A DNA stretch of 64,000 nucleotides from Brachycybe producta (Eukaryota > Arthropoda > Diplopoda > Playtdesmida > Andrognathidae), in NCBI GenBank assembly GCA_036925085.1, contig JAUPFP010000056.1:1054001-1118000 (forward strand), read 5' to 3'. Below the pieces are notes generated by a model. It was not told the origin of the DNA. It made no database searches and saw nothing but the letters and a program-made list of their open reading frames with translations. Positions 11,546 through 24,600 of this stretch are shown here, in pieces; the stretch's first letter is position 1, and each line of letters opens with the position of its first letter. The position numbers were made by a program, and so were the translations under genes.

Positions 11546-11889
11546 GATTGAATTGAATATGAATACCCTTCGTTCATTGGTATTCTACATATTCGTACTG
11601 GCCCGGGTAGCAAGGCGGCAAATGCCACCTGCGCTGGTCCTTCCAGGCACGGGTGCGTCAAACATTTACTTTTATACACTGCCGAGTGGTGCACGTAATA
11701 ATGGCAGTTATTAACAACCAAAGTGTGTATACAATTTTAGGGACATAAATAAAAAAAAAATGATATGCATCATGTATATTCAAGCTAGAACGATGGGTGC
11801 GATCATATAGCCGCATATAGGTCCTTTAATATTTTGAGCCGGGAAGAAAACGGGTATATCTGCTAATATACCTATATTCAGCTAATATC

Positions 11890-12331
11890 AGTGCCGGCCT
11901 TAGCCTCCTTGGTGCCCTGGGCAGACTTTTTCAGCTCGCCTCATTCATTATTAGTACAAAAAACACATTGATTATGTCCATAGAAAAAACCATATTAATT
12001 TTAGATTAAAAAATGACAAACTAGTGCAACGATCACAAAGAAAATTTTAAACTAAGTTTAATTAATAATTGAAGATTAAAAATTCGCTGTTCTGGCCTCT
12101 TTTTATCGGCGAAATCTTTAATTAGAGCAGAAAAGTCGAGAATTTCGGCAATTTCATTTTCAATGGATTTCAATGGAGTTCCTAAACTGGAAAGTCTGTT
12201 TTGTGACATTGTAGACCTGGACAAAAGGGGTCGACTTGTTCTGTTCACAAAGGTGAAAATGTTTCGACCCAAACTGCTTGGCGCCCTCTGGGCCACCCCA
12301 CCACCCTCGCCACTCCCAAAGGCCGGCACTG
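11890..12331 (-). mobile_element. Internally deleted hAT with transposase C-terminal remnant
   Basis: Ends CAGTGCCGGCCTTAG and CTAAAGGCCGGCACTG-like sequence are inverted copies. On the minus strand about 12050-12270 encodes RLSSLGTPLKSIENEIAE followed by IKDFADKK, the pattern of the C-terminal dimerisation region of ZMYM-type hAT transposases. The catalytic core and zinc finger are missing. Confidence 0.55.
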
Positions 12332-12713
12332 GGCTATATAGTTTCAATCTTACAAACATATGGTGCACAAGACATGCAGAGAAATATTCTAAAATGCAGT
12401 AATTTATACACCTAGCTATCATTTCCATTATAATTCAAAATACATATACCTACCTTTAATATTAATACTAATTATACTATATATACAAATAATCATGGAG
12501 ATGAAAACACGATTGCATATTCATTACTTATTTCCGCCACTTTGGGTTTTCCCCTGTCTCTTCAACCGTTTCGTTTACAGCTTTTTTCAATCAAAAGGAA
12601 AAAGAAAATATTGCTGAGGTCAATCCCCTTTCTCCAATCCGGCAAAGATTAGCCCTAGAAAAATTAGCAAACAAAACGAAGCTATTTTAATAATTTCGAC
12701 ACTTATATCAGGG

Positions 12714-13204
12714 ATGGACCTTTTGAAAAAAAATATGAATTCTGATTCCAATACCATAAAAGTGATTATTATCAATTCTGTTTCGAATTGCAATATTTTT
12801 TAATTTTAATTTTTGTAATACCGATTCTAATTCTTTTCCCCCCAATTTTTCGAATACCTATTTTTATTCTAATACCAAAGAACAGGGATTAAATTCCGAT
12901 TCTAATCCCCAACCCAAAGCAACTAGCTATTAGCTGCTTGGTACTGGCTAGAGCCTAGAGATAGTGCCACATGCGTATTTATATTATAAGCACAGATAAA
13001 TGATATAATACTTATAAATTATAGGAGAGGAATTATAATTTAATGAAAAAAAAAAAAAAAAAATTCTGATTCCAATATTTTATTTTTTATGAAACCGATT
13101 CTAATTCTAATCCTTAACTTTCAATTTTTCAAAATACCAATTCGGATTCTAATACCAAAAAATACGGATTAAATTCCGATTCTAATCACCATTCATTCTC
13201 TGAT
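12714..13204. repeat. Direct duplication of an A/T-rich 'ATTCCGATTCTAAT' segment
   Basis: 12735-12915 and 13060-13195 share ordered blocks (TTCTGATTCCAATA, ACCGATTCTAATTCT, GGATTAAATTCCGATTCT). The outer ends (TCAGGGATGG and CATTCATTCTCTGA) are weakly inverted, which hints at a hAT-like origin. Noncoding. Confidence 0.45.
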
Positions 13205-14950
13205 TTATATTGTTTACATTCTATAATCATAAAATACTAATATTATATTATAAAAATACTGTCCAAATTGAATATTGATTTGTGGTAGCAGACTCCTTCC
13301 ACTTCAAATTTTTTTTTTTAAAAAAAAGGCTTTTTAAATGTATTTAATGAGAATTCAAACAATACAAAAGTAATTTTCATACATATATACTGTACATAAT
13401 GTGATCTAAACAAAATAATACAACTCAAACGTTTTATTCAGACAATAATAAAACTTTGGAGGCCACAATCACCAACTGGTAAATTACAGGTGCAATTTCA
13501 TGAACAAAAATGATTATTATTTTCGTTGTACCATTGTGGTTATTACATTGCATTTTTCAAAGCTAGTTTTTGTGTTCGAATGTGACAACATTTGATATAT
13601 TGAGTTGCAGTACCACAACTATTTAATACTAGCGTATCTGCAGTAACTTTTAAAATTTAAATTGAGTAAGTCCTTGTACACACTCACTATGTTTAAAAAA
13701 AAATTCAAAGAATATTGTAGAATATTGCACATATTCATTGAACAATAGGAGAGAAGCAACAAAAAAAAATATGCTGAATGGCCGCTCATGACAACTCCAT
13801 TCAAAACTGGTTTGTCTATGATTCACAGCACATATGGGTGTCCACCGGGGGAAAACCCAGTTCAGTAGTGCCTATTGTTACATACTACAATTGCCGACGT
13901 TTCATACTTTCTTGCTGCGCATAACAGCCAGCCAGTAAAAAATACTAATTTTATGAAATCACAACAGCTGGCCTACGTGACAACAGACCAATAGAATTAA
14001 CAGCCATATTAAAATATCCAAAGTATTTCCAACATGTTACTTGTAACCATGTTCAGTTTAATGACATCAGCAACCGAACAAGGTCAATATTTCCTACAAA
14101 TAATAAAAGCAAAACATACTTTATATAAGAAGCTAGGCGACAATGGTTTTCCGATTATTTGTAGCATTTTTTAGATTTACAGAATAAAACTTGGAATCAT
14201 TTTGAGTATTGAATGTGACAATACGAGCTTTGGCACACCAACCACTTTTGAGTGACTGTAAAATCAAGTCACTTTGTCACCTAAAATCGGTACCCGACTT
14301 TATAAAATATCGACTTTTGTTTTGTCCATCCAACTGAAATTAATTATTTTATTAGGCACGTTACATTGTCCTTTCATCATACCAACTTTTTGTTTCGTCT
14401 TCGTGATTTATCGCCATTCATACTCTTATTTATGCTCATGGACACCACATGCCTGTTTTAATTAAAAAGAAAATCAATCGCTTTTTGATTTAAAAACCCG
14501 GTACGCGACAGAAAGCGATTATCGGACGAGCGGCTCTTAACTGTAGCAGTATGCAGTGGGCCCGCTTCAGGATGTGGGGGCCATGATCTCAATAATTCTA
14601 TTATATGCCCTCTGGTAAAGCCGTTTTGTTCAGCCACTGGCGGGATGAGGGAGACAGACAACTGCAAAGGCTAGGCCTGCCCCTTCCATTATGGATGACT
14701 TACCTTTTTAAGGATATTGGGTGACACGTGTTAACGAACATTTGGGACTAGAAGGGTAGTTGCCTATATAAAGTTAGGTTCAACTGGCCCAAATGGGAGC
14801 GTCTGTGTTCTTCTGTTAACTCTTGATTCATAAACATCTTGGTACGAAAGGCTGCTGTGATCACTCATCTTTGGATGAAGCTCTCAGCATCTCGTTTAAT
14901 CAACAAAGTGAGATAGAAACAGCTGCCACGTTGAGGAAGCGTTTTTATTC
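13205..14950. other. No gene or named repeat seen
   Basis: A/T-rich sequence with only short open frames lacking protein features. GC-richer from about 14,500 to 14,950, but frames are interrupted. Confidence 0.4.
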
Positions 14951-14954
14951 ATGA

Positions 14955-15245
14955 CCAAAAGCCGTGCCCTTTTCGGACGTTTAGTGGCAGATGATAATGT
15001 TGCCCTACTTAATGACTTATTAAATCTACATCCTCATAAGGGAAGACACGGGCATTCAAAGACTTTAAAGACTTAATGGCTAGAACTGATGTATATTTTT
15101 GGTCTTTTTCCCCTGAATGTTATTAGACTATGGAATTCTCTTCCAGTTGATAGTTCTTTGTTAGGGCGATTTCAATTTAACAATGATGTCTTGTTTTACC
15201 TGAATGACAATCATTTGTGATCGGGAGCAATCTCCCCCCCCCCCT
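14955..15245 (+). mobile_element. LINE family A, 3' fragment
   Basis: 14976-15070 encodes ALLNDLLNLHPHKGRHGHSK, matching the reverse copy at 7315-7536, followed by a degenerate SFSPE...TMEFSSS stretch, the CR1/L2/Jockey ORF2 end. A frameshifted, dead copy ending in a C-run at 15230-15244. Confidence 0.65.
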
Positions 15246-15499
15246 TCCCGAAGAAGTATTGCATATAATTAAGTAACAAAAGATTGAAACAATATTATTG
15301 AATGTGTAGCTCAAATAAACTCTTGGAACTTTCTAACCTTGTAAAATATAATTAACTACACTTATAAAACCAAAACCAAACAGCCTACGTCTGTATTTGT
15401 ATACAAAATAAGCTACATTCCAAATTAAATAAGGCTATGACATAACGAAAGGAAAACAATACTTACGCATGCAAGCTCAAGATATTTGTACTAGAAATT

Positions 15500-15505
15500 T
15501 TTAAT
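15500..15505 (-). terminator. Candidate polyadenylation signal (ATTAAA) of SLC22 paralog 1
   Basis: ATTAAA on the minus strand about 100 bases after the stop codon at 15605. No canonical AATAAA was seen closer than this. In so AT-rich a region the hexamer could be chance. Confidence 0.4.
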
Positions 15506-15604
15506 ATGTAAATAATGCACTTTCTAAACGAGCAAATAATCTTACAATAACACCACATTCTTTTTTAAAGATCTATCCTTTTTTCCTTTCGCTTTCACTT
15601 CTAA

Positions 15605-18600
15605 TTACACAGCAGTAGGCCTAGTCTTCTTCCTCCGGAGATTCTTTGTATCATCGACATTGTTGGGCATAGGTTTATTACGTGTTTCAGGCAAAATCTG
15701 AGTCAATCCTCCAGATATCAGTCCACACAAGCCAAAAAACATGAACGGCAACCAGCTATAAGTGTAATCACCCTAAAACATTTTAAAATCATTAGTAAAA
15801 TACAAAAAAATTGATAATAAAGCATCTTAATTGATATATTTCAGTGAGCTGTTGCTAATACAGTATATACTATGTGAAATGAACAGAACCCTGAAAGTTA
15901 CCCTTTGATTATAATAAGTACTAATAACATTTAAGTCACAATTGCAGTTTCTAGCTGGCTGGGTTTTTTTTTAGTTAAAAGAAGAAAAAAAACAAATTTT
16001 AAACAAAAAAAAAACAGATTTAAACCAAAAAACCAGGTTACAAGTTTTTGGTTTAAATCTGTTTGTTTTTTTGTTAGGGCTCAATAGAAAAACGATGCTA
16101 GCGCTCTTTGTGGAGATTTTTCGAAGTAATTTAGTGATGTAGCCTCTTAAACTTAAACCAAGCACATTACAAACCAAACACCAAACATTACAAACACTTT
16201 CTTAGATACACATTTAAAAAGATAAAGTGAGGAAAAGCAATAATCAATAAAAGTAAATTATAACAACAGTTGAAATGATTTACACAGCACTTACTATTAG
16301 AAGTGCCATAGGGACAGTCATGGAACCAATGCGCCCAGCCCCACTACAACACCCCTGAGCAAAAGTCCTAAACAAAGAATGTTTTAAAAAAACATAAACA
16401 AAAAAATAACACAACAGAACAGAATAACATACACAACAGAATAAAACTGAATCAATAAGTGATAATGCTAATTATGTTCTTACCTCAATTCTGTTGGAAA
16501 TGTTTCTGCGACATAAAGAAACGAAATGGACATCAAAGCAGAAACACATCCTCTAGCAATACATGCACACGTAACAGATATCCACGGCTCCAAGTCTAGA
16601 AGATAAATCAGATAGAGATATAATCAGATGGGGATATTGCCACAAGCCTGCAAGCAGGCAAATATTTGTCCCATTTATAAATCTGGTGACAATGGTCTGC
16701 CAGTTAATTATAGACCCATATCATTAACATCAACAGTTTATACATTTCTAGAACATATAATCTACTCTTGCAAGATGAAACACTTAATTAGCAATAAGCT
16801 AATAATTGAAAATCAACATAGCTTTGGAAAAGGTCGATCATGTGACACAGTTAGCATTGTTTGCACAAGACATCCAGTAAAAGTTGAATACTCAATCAGA
16901 ATTTGATTTAATATTTTTAGACTTCGTAAATGCTTTTGATAAGGTAAAACACTCGAATGCTGACAAGCTAGTTGAAATCTTTTAATATCAACAATAAAGT
17001 AGTCACATGGGTATCATCTTTTCTCTCCAGTAGACAACAGCATGTTCAAATTGATGGTATTGCCTCAGACTGGATCAATGTAACATCTGGTGTTCCTCAA
17101 AGTAGCATTCTTGGTCCCCTTCTTTTTTACTGTATAAACGACCTACCCAAGGATATTAGCAGCTCAATCCGACTGTTTGCTGATGATGCCGTTATTTACA
17201 GAGAAATTAAAAGTAATAAAGATGATGAAATTCTTCAAGAAGATCTTGATCTAATAACAGATTGGTGCTCTCAATGAATTAAAGTAAATGCAAAGTTATG
17301 CACGTCTCCCATAAGTGTAATCCAAATAAGGCAGATTAAGTATTAGTAGATAATCTGTTGGATCATGTGGATTACCTTTAAATATCTTGGTTTAACCTTA
17401 TCCAAAGACTTCTTTTGGAAGAAACATATAACAAAAGCAGTAAGCAAAGCAAATCAAATTTTGCGGTTTGTACAGCAGACTTTGAAAAATTGTAAAGAAA
17501 ATGTAAAAGAAGTCTGTTGTTTTAATCTTGTCAGACCTCTATTAGAATATTACTCACCAATTTGGAATCCTTATCAAGCTAACCTAACATATGAAATAGA
17601 AAAGGTACAGCATAGGGTTGTAAGATTCGTTAAAAGTAAATACATGTACTCTGACAGTGACCATAATGGTAGATGAACTTTAGTGGGAATCACTAGCAAA
17701 AAGCAGAGCTGAACAAAGCCTTGCCCTTCTTGAATCCTTGCTAGTTCCAGACAACAGATCATTTTTAAATGAAATTCTTCCTAGAAACCCCCGTATATGT
17801 AGAAATGGCCATCCAAAGGCTATTAGAGAAATAAAGAGCTAGAACTGATGCATATTTGTCATCTTTCTTTCCAAATGTATTTAGACTATGGAATACTCAT
17901 CCAGCACACTGTTTTAGGATGAGTTCAATTTGACGATGATGTCTATGCCTCGTCTCAGTGACAACCATTTGTGATTGGGAATTGTTCCCCCCTGCCACAT
18001 GGCTCTCGAGCTGATTGCAATTGTACTTCATTGAATTGAATAATCAAATTAAAATTATGTTACTTAAATTATGTAATTAAGCAACTCTTCTATTCTTTTA
18101 GATAAGTGGTTTAGTCTCTTTGCCATTCAATGGCATAGTTAGGTTTCTGGCATTAAAAAGATTATTCCAGCTTCACGAGCACGAGGGGCAGTCAGAAAGT
18201 ATGTTGCACTCACAACTCAAAAACGTACAAGAAATTTTAATCTTATGTGATAGTAAACCAAAAACCTATTTTTCTACATAATCACCCAAGAATTTCTTGC
18301 ATTTTTCATATCTCTGAACAAGCTTTGTGATTCCAGCTTCATAAAAAAACTTGTCCAGCACATGAACACCAGTTTTGAGTAGCAGTTTTCACTTCTTTGT
18401 CCGACTGGTATCGCACCTTTGCTAGTTCATTTTTCAATGGCCCGAAGACACGGAAATCGCTGTGGGACAATGTGGGGCTGTAGGGAGGGTGTTCCCACAC
18501 TTCCCACTTGAATGTCAGTACGAACATTTCGCACCGCTTCCTGACTGCTTGCCTCGAAATAACCTTCTCGCCATAAACTTCACACACTTGCTTATGAATT

Positions 18601-21600
18601 TCAGTGGGATTATACTTTTTCAACCATAAAAATCGGTTTACTGCACAAATATCAATATTGGACGATGGAGCAGTAGCAGTTGCCATTGTTAACAGATAGG
18701 AGACGAGTTATCAACATTACAATCAATCTAATGAATATTGATAATAAATTGTCTTGTTTTACCTGAATGACAACCATTTGTGATCGTGAGCAATCCCCCT
18801 GCCACACGGCCTTTGAGCTGATTGCAGATGTACTGAGTTGAATTGAATTGAATTTAAAAAGACTTAAAGAACACAATGTTATTTACCCAAAACAGCATCA
18901 TTAACGGTCAATGCCAACAGTGACAATCCAGCTGTTAAGAAAGCCATCGTGACGGTGATTCTTCTCCCAATTCTAAATAAAAAATAATAATATGTTAACA
19001 AATAAACCAGTATGAAAATAATGTTTCGTTTTTCAATTGTATGTGTATTTTATATGAAATGTTACCTTGCGTGTCATTGTGTACATCTGTGATGTACTAA
19101 GTTATTTCAGGAAAAACAAATATTCTCATTTATACATTTTAAAAATAAAAAAAATATTTGTGCAATTCGAAAATACAGTATAAGCTTCCTTGTCATTTTA
19201 AATACCCCACAAACTATTGCTCTTTTTCAAACTAACAAAAGTTTAATATCGAAAAAAATCATTGATGCAGGCTGCATTTTTTTAATTTTGAGCTTTTAAT
19301 TTAAGCTAGCCAGATACACTACGTGACACGGTGTTAAGACATGGTTTTCCACTGACACACACTGTGTAAACAGTTCCCCATACACCATAAGACAGGGTTG
19401 GCAAAGTTTTTCCTAGGGGTGTTATTTACCAGATATTACCACGGTATTTACTATCTGGGACAGACAGTTCAAACTATTTTTCAAACAAATGAGCAGTTTG
19501 ATCTGTTGTTCCCAATCTCACCGTGACCTTTTTCAACAATTTTTTTGATGTCGATCAAATAAATTTTCATTATAAAAATTAAATTTGTTGCATACAGTAT
19601 TATGTATAGATCAAATTTAGAACTGAAAACAGCAAAGGAAAATAAGAAGAACAAAACCAACGATATGGCATATGTTACATGTCAATTATTTATGTTACAC
19701 TTATAAGTTCAAGAATTATGCTTTCAATTACTTAGAGAAAATTAAAGTATATTTTTAATTTTTGCTTTTCACTTTTTGCTTTCAACATCTAAAATGACGA
19801 ATTGCCTTCCTTTTTTGACTTGCAAGTTTTTCCAGTCAATAATGTATTTTTAAGATATTAACATTTTTCACATTGTGAATAAGATGCTTGTATCTGAATC
19901 TTTATGTTGTAATTGATTTGCTCTGAAGATGGCCAAAACCAAGTCGAAACGTTAGCTTATTAAAAGAACTTATTTTAAGTCGTCTTTTAAATTTTTTTTA
20001 ATCTTTTTGACTTTAGCCAATTTTTTAAATCAAGGGTTTAAAAAAAAAAAACATTGTTAATTTTAATTATATTTTTAATAATGTACGAAAAACTTAAAAA
20101 AACATACTTCACTGCAGTCAGAAAGAAAATTATCTTCACGATGAAAACGAAAAGAGCCATTATCAAATAATTCACATAAATGTTCCCTTTGAAACTTGTC
20201 AGCGATAACACAACTCCCATTCCCAGAAAGGTACCACTGATCCTGGAAACAAGAAAAATAAAATTAGAAAGTTTGATTTTTGTACTTTTAAACTTTGAAT
20301 AGTTCTCATTTCATTTTAGTTACGATTGTTTACCAAAATTAGCAATTAATAATCTGAACAATATAGTCTTAATGTTTTCACGGTAACCATATAAACATAG
20401 TTTCTGTCAAGAAATGTTGTGATTATGCCCAAATGTCTAATGTTAAGTTAACTTAATATAATAGCTGCCTTTTAATGAAAAACAGAATAGTGACCCGAAA
20501 ATGGCTTCCCAGTAAATGTCGTGTACCACAATGCAATAGTTGCTGCAAAACAAACGGCGCTCTATACTTTCAAGCAACGAGCAATATTTGTGATGCTTTT
20601 CGTATCCCAAAAAAAAGAATGCTAGGCAGAAAATAAAGCTTAGTAACCTCGTACCCACAAGGGGAAGGGCTTGCCACAAGGAAGATCCGGAACTCCTGAG
20701 GTTCCTCTCCCCGAGAAGGAGAAATCCCTCAAAATACTGAAAGCACAAGTGACAAAGCTAGAGGAACAGATCAAGAGGATACGTGACTCCAGCGCTCCAG
20801 TGGAGTTTTAACTCCGGGAAGGTTTGTTTCTTTCCCTGCCAGAACAATCTTCCTGGAATCTGTTAGAACAGTGAAACCTCCAGTTGAGTGAGATGTACAC
20901 AGTAGCCCAGGAAAGAGCCCCTACGTCTGGAGCCTTGACGTCAACCTCAATGCCAACCCATTGTGGGGCCCCTGCAAAGGTTGCTGGCAGCAAGTCAGCC
21001 AACTCTTGCACTGACGAAGAGTGCTCTACATCGATGACCTGACGGTTAGGCCAGCTTGGGCATTGCAACTGCCTTCGTTTAAGTCCTCAAAGGCTGACAC
21101 ACCTTCGGAAACTTCGAGACCCCGTAAAACCTCGGAAGTGGGAGGGGCCAATAAAAAGCATGGTTAATCTTGTCATGCTGCTTGAAAGAGTAAACATGAT
21201 GTGCACGAGAGAAACGTGAAGAGATTCAAAAACTAAGGTTCCCACGGGAAGGTAAGCAGAATGCTGGACAGTTAGTTTAAGGATGAGTCCCACCACTCGA
21301 TGTGTCGAGTGGTGGCCTAAAACCAGCCAGACCATACACGCCAGGTGAAGGCATTGCAGATCACTGGCAAACCTGTAGGTGCTGTTGTACTACAGCAGGC
21401 CAAAGCATCTATGCAGGTGGCCTCGTATCCACAGAGCGGACAGACATAATGCCGAAAGTGAAACCACCCGAAGATAGTAGCGACCTGAAGGTGATTGGCG
21501 GGGAAAATCGTCGTCTCGTGACCACCGAGGAGGTACAACACTTTCCAAACCCTGCCAAAGGGGTCTTTGAGGCCCTAGAATCGCCAGTATCATCCAACTT

Positions 21601-24600
21601 CATATCTAATCTAAGAATATGCTGGTTCAGTCACCTTAATTTATGGTGTTATGATGTTATTACTAAAATCCCACACACCTCAGGAATAGATTAATTCCTA
21701 AATAGAAGTCAGGGCTCAATCCTGAATACTTTTGTAAAAGAATGCTTCTTGCTTTTAGTAGTTCGCCATCTTTTACGATATTTACCATTGGAATAAATCA
21801 TGCAAAAACAATCAAATATACGCACCAGTTTGTCATGAAAACAATCGTGTAAATAGCCAATGTACGTCTACGGAAGAGATCCTTCAAACTAGCATTCTTT
21901 GCTTTCTCACTCTCGCCTTCAATATCATGAATTATACCCTCCATTTCTTGCTTAAAATTTGTAGGCAATGTGATCCCATTAAATGCGGCGATTTTGTTTA
22001 TAGTTTTAAGAGCTTCCTCTTCCTTTTTATTCTTCAACTGCCATCGAATAGATTCAGGCAAAACCCTGAAGAAGAAAAAAAAAACATGCACAAATTATCA
22101 ACAAAACTCAAACGAACTTTTGCATAAGGGCATTGTAAAACACATTTATTTTTGTTATGAATCTTATAATTTACACAAGAAATGTCATACGTGCTTGTAT
22201 ACTATCATCCCACATTTGTCAAAAAGTATGGTATTTTTGTAAGGATTTTTTGTGTTGATATTTTTTTTGTTTGTTTTTTTATTTTTCTTATTTTCCATTT
22301 CCCAACCCTCCTAGTGTTGTATACTGGGTTGGCAAAATCCCGGACAAAACCGGTAAAAGACAGGGCACTCTTAAATACGGGTTACAACCGGTTTTTACCG
22401 CTAGTATTATGCCCTAATCATCTAGTACTATAAGCTATTGTTAATATTATCTTATTAAAAAGTGACATTCATGTCATTGCCAATTTTAATGTGAGCTTGT
22501 AATCATATACAATCTTTTTTTTTTGAAATGACATGCTCGGATTAACTGTCTGCATAAAACCTGTTATAATATTCTCTAAATACAACTACCTCACAATTAA
22601 CCTCACCCACACTGACCTCACTTGTGAGGGCCTCACAAATATGTTTCAAAAGATATGAACTCACCAAATATTACCAAGAGTAACGACCATAGGCAAAACA
22701 TTGAAGAACTCAACGTAGCGCCAATGACGACTGAGGTAGGCAACCAGTACGATATGTAAAATACACAAAGTTGCTGCAATCACTTCGCCAAAAGCGTGAA
22801 CCTTCGCTCGATATTTTGTCGGCATCATCTCAATTTTAAGGCTCATTGAGGCTGCCATGCAAGCCTAAAAAAGTGGTCATTGTTAGTAACAATCATCGTT
22901 ACCAAAAACAATTTCCAGAAAATCTCACCTGAGACGCCATTCCTTGAAAGAACTTCACCACAACAAAAGCATACGGGTGGGTCACAAAGCCAGCGACAAT
23001 ATTTAAACACATTGAGGAATAGAGTGTTACCAACCCCAGTGGCTTTCGCCCATATTTGTCAGCCAAAGCGCCGCCAAACACTCCCCCGATCACAGCTCCA
23101 GTTAAAAATGCACATTGGAAAATTCTCAGCATAAACCGATTGTCACAGGTCAGATCCCACTGGAAACATTAAGTTTTCGATATTAACAAAAATTGTTGGA
23201 AACATTTGTTAACACGCCTAAGTACCTTCAAAACTGCTATTTACACTAACTTTCCTGAAGCATTAAATAAACCCAACTCTCAATACTGTCCCGCCTACAT
23301 TATTCATATTTGTTATTCATTGTCTCTAAACACTGTCAGATCGATAACACGACCCGGTCATGGTCTGTTCAAATTTTTCTATGAAAAAAACATGATCCGA
23401 GTGTGGTCGTCAGTGTTAACGCCGACTTTCTAAAACGCATTGGATTTCAATTAAAAATCTCTAGTATGCTATTTGAGCACGGTCGACCGGATCCCACCTT
23501 CACTGTATAGTGTGAATTGACAGTTAGAGCTATTGTCACAGTCCTTCATAAGTTCGGGCGGGAAAAAAACAGCAACGATCCTTCCATGCCTTACTTAAAA
23601 AAATTTCGGGGGGTTGTACATTTATAAATGTTACCCAAGTCTACATAAGGTGGTTTTAAACTCTGATTATTCTGTGATAACCTCGTCTGCTAGACTGCTT
23701 ACAAGAGGCAGCCAAGCGGACGTCATGTTGTGTCAACAGGCCTTTCAGAATAGGGTTCTATAGGTGAGAGGTCAGTTTTGCCTCTGTTCCCCAGGAAGAG
23801 CCACCTGGGGGGTATTTAATGCCCAAGCTGGCCATTAATCGGGGCAGTGGGCAGTTGACTGAGAAAAGGACATCAACCTCTTGGAGGTCAGTTCGGCCTC
23901 CAACCCACGTGGAAGAGGCGTGTTCGGCTTGTTTTGTGTAACGGGTTGCCCGATGTTCCAAGTTGGCCAGCAGTTGTGTATATAATTGTTAATCGTAAGT
24001 GCCGTTAAATCTTTTATATTCCTTTAAGCACTGCCTTGTTGTGTGTTGTTTATTGTTTGGAGTTTAATTGGAGAGAGAGGGGTTCCGGTGGAAGAAACAC
24101 CATCCTTTTTGCCGCCGCCATCAGTCCACCGCAATGTTTCTCGCTTCGTCGCCGGCATCCAACCATCGACTTTGTGTTCGACAGATGTGCGGCCCCGTTT
24201 TCGAAACAGCGCTTCTAGCGGGAATATGAGAAATTAAATTTCGAACTGATTTCACGTTTAGGACGAGTTCATTTTGTAGCTATAGAGGGTGTATAGTTAT
24301 ATCTTAAGACTATATTGCCTACCGGAAGGTAATAGACTAAGAGAAAACAAAACGAGACTTTGGCTAATATTTTACATACAGATAATACCACCAGACGGAG
24401 CTGGCCTCGCTTCTGTCAGCACTTCCGCCTTAGGGCAGTCATGCAACGCCATAATATGTTACAAATGTAGTTCCCAAAACTATGCATTTTTTAATGTACA
24501 AATGTAGAGCCCCTGACACATGGTCTCGACCTAAATGATAAAAAAATTATACATACCTCCATAACGACAGACCAAAACTCCCAACCACTGCCATAGTCAT

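Noticed and set aside
23700-24090. Complete LTR retrotransposon
   Set aside because: No second LTR, primer-binding site, protease or reverse transcriptase found; kept only as a low-confidence GC-rich segment.
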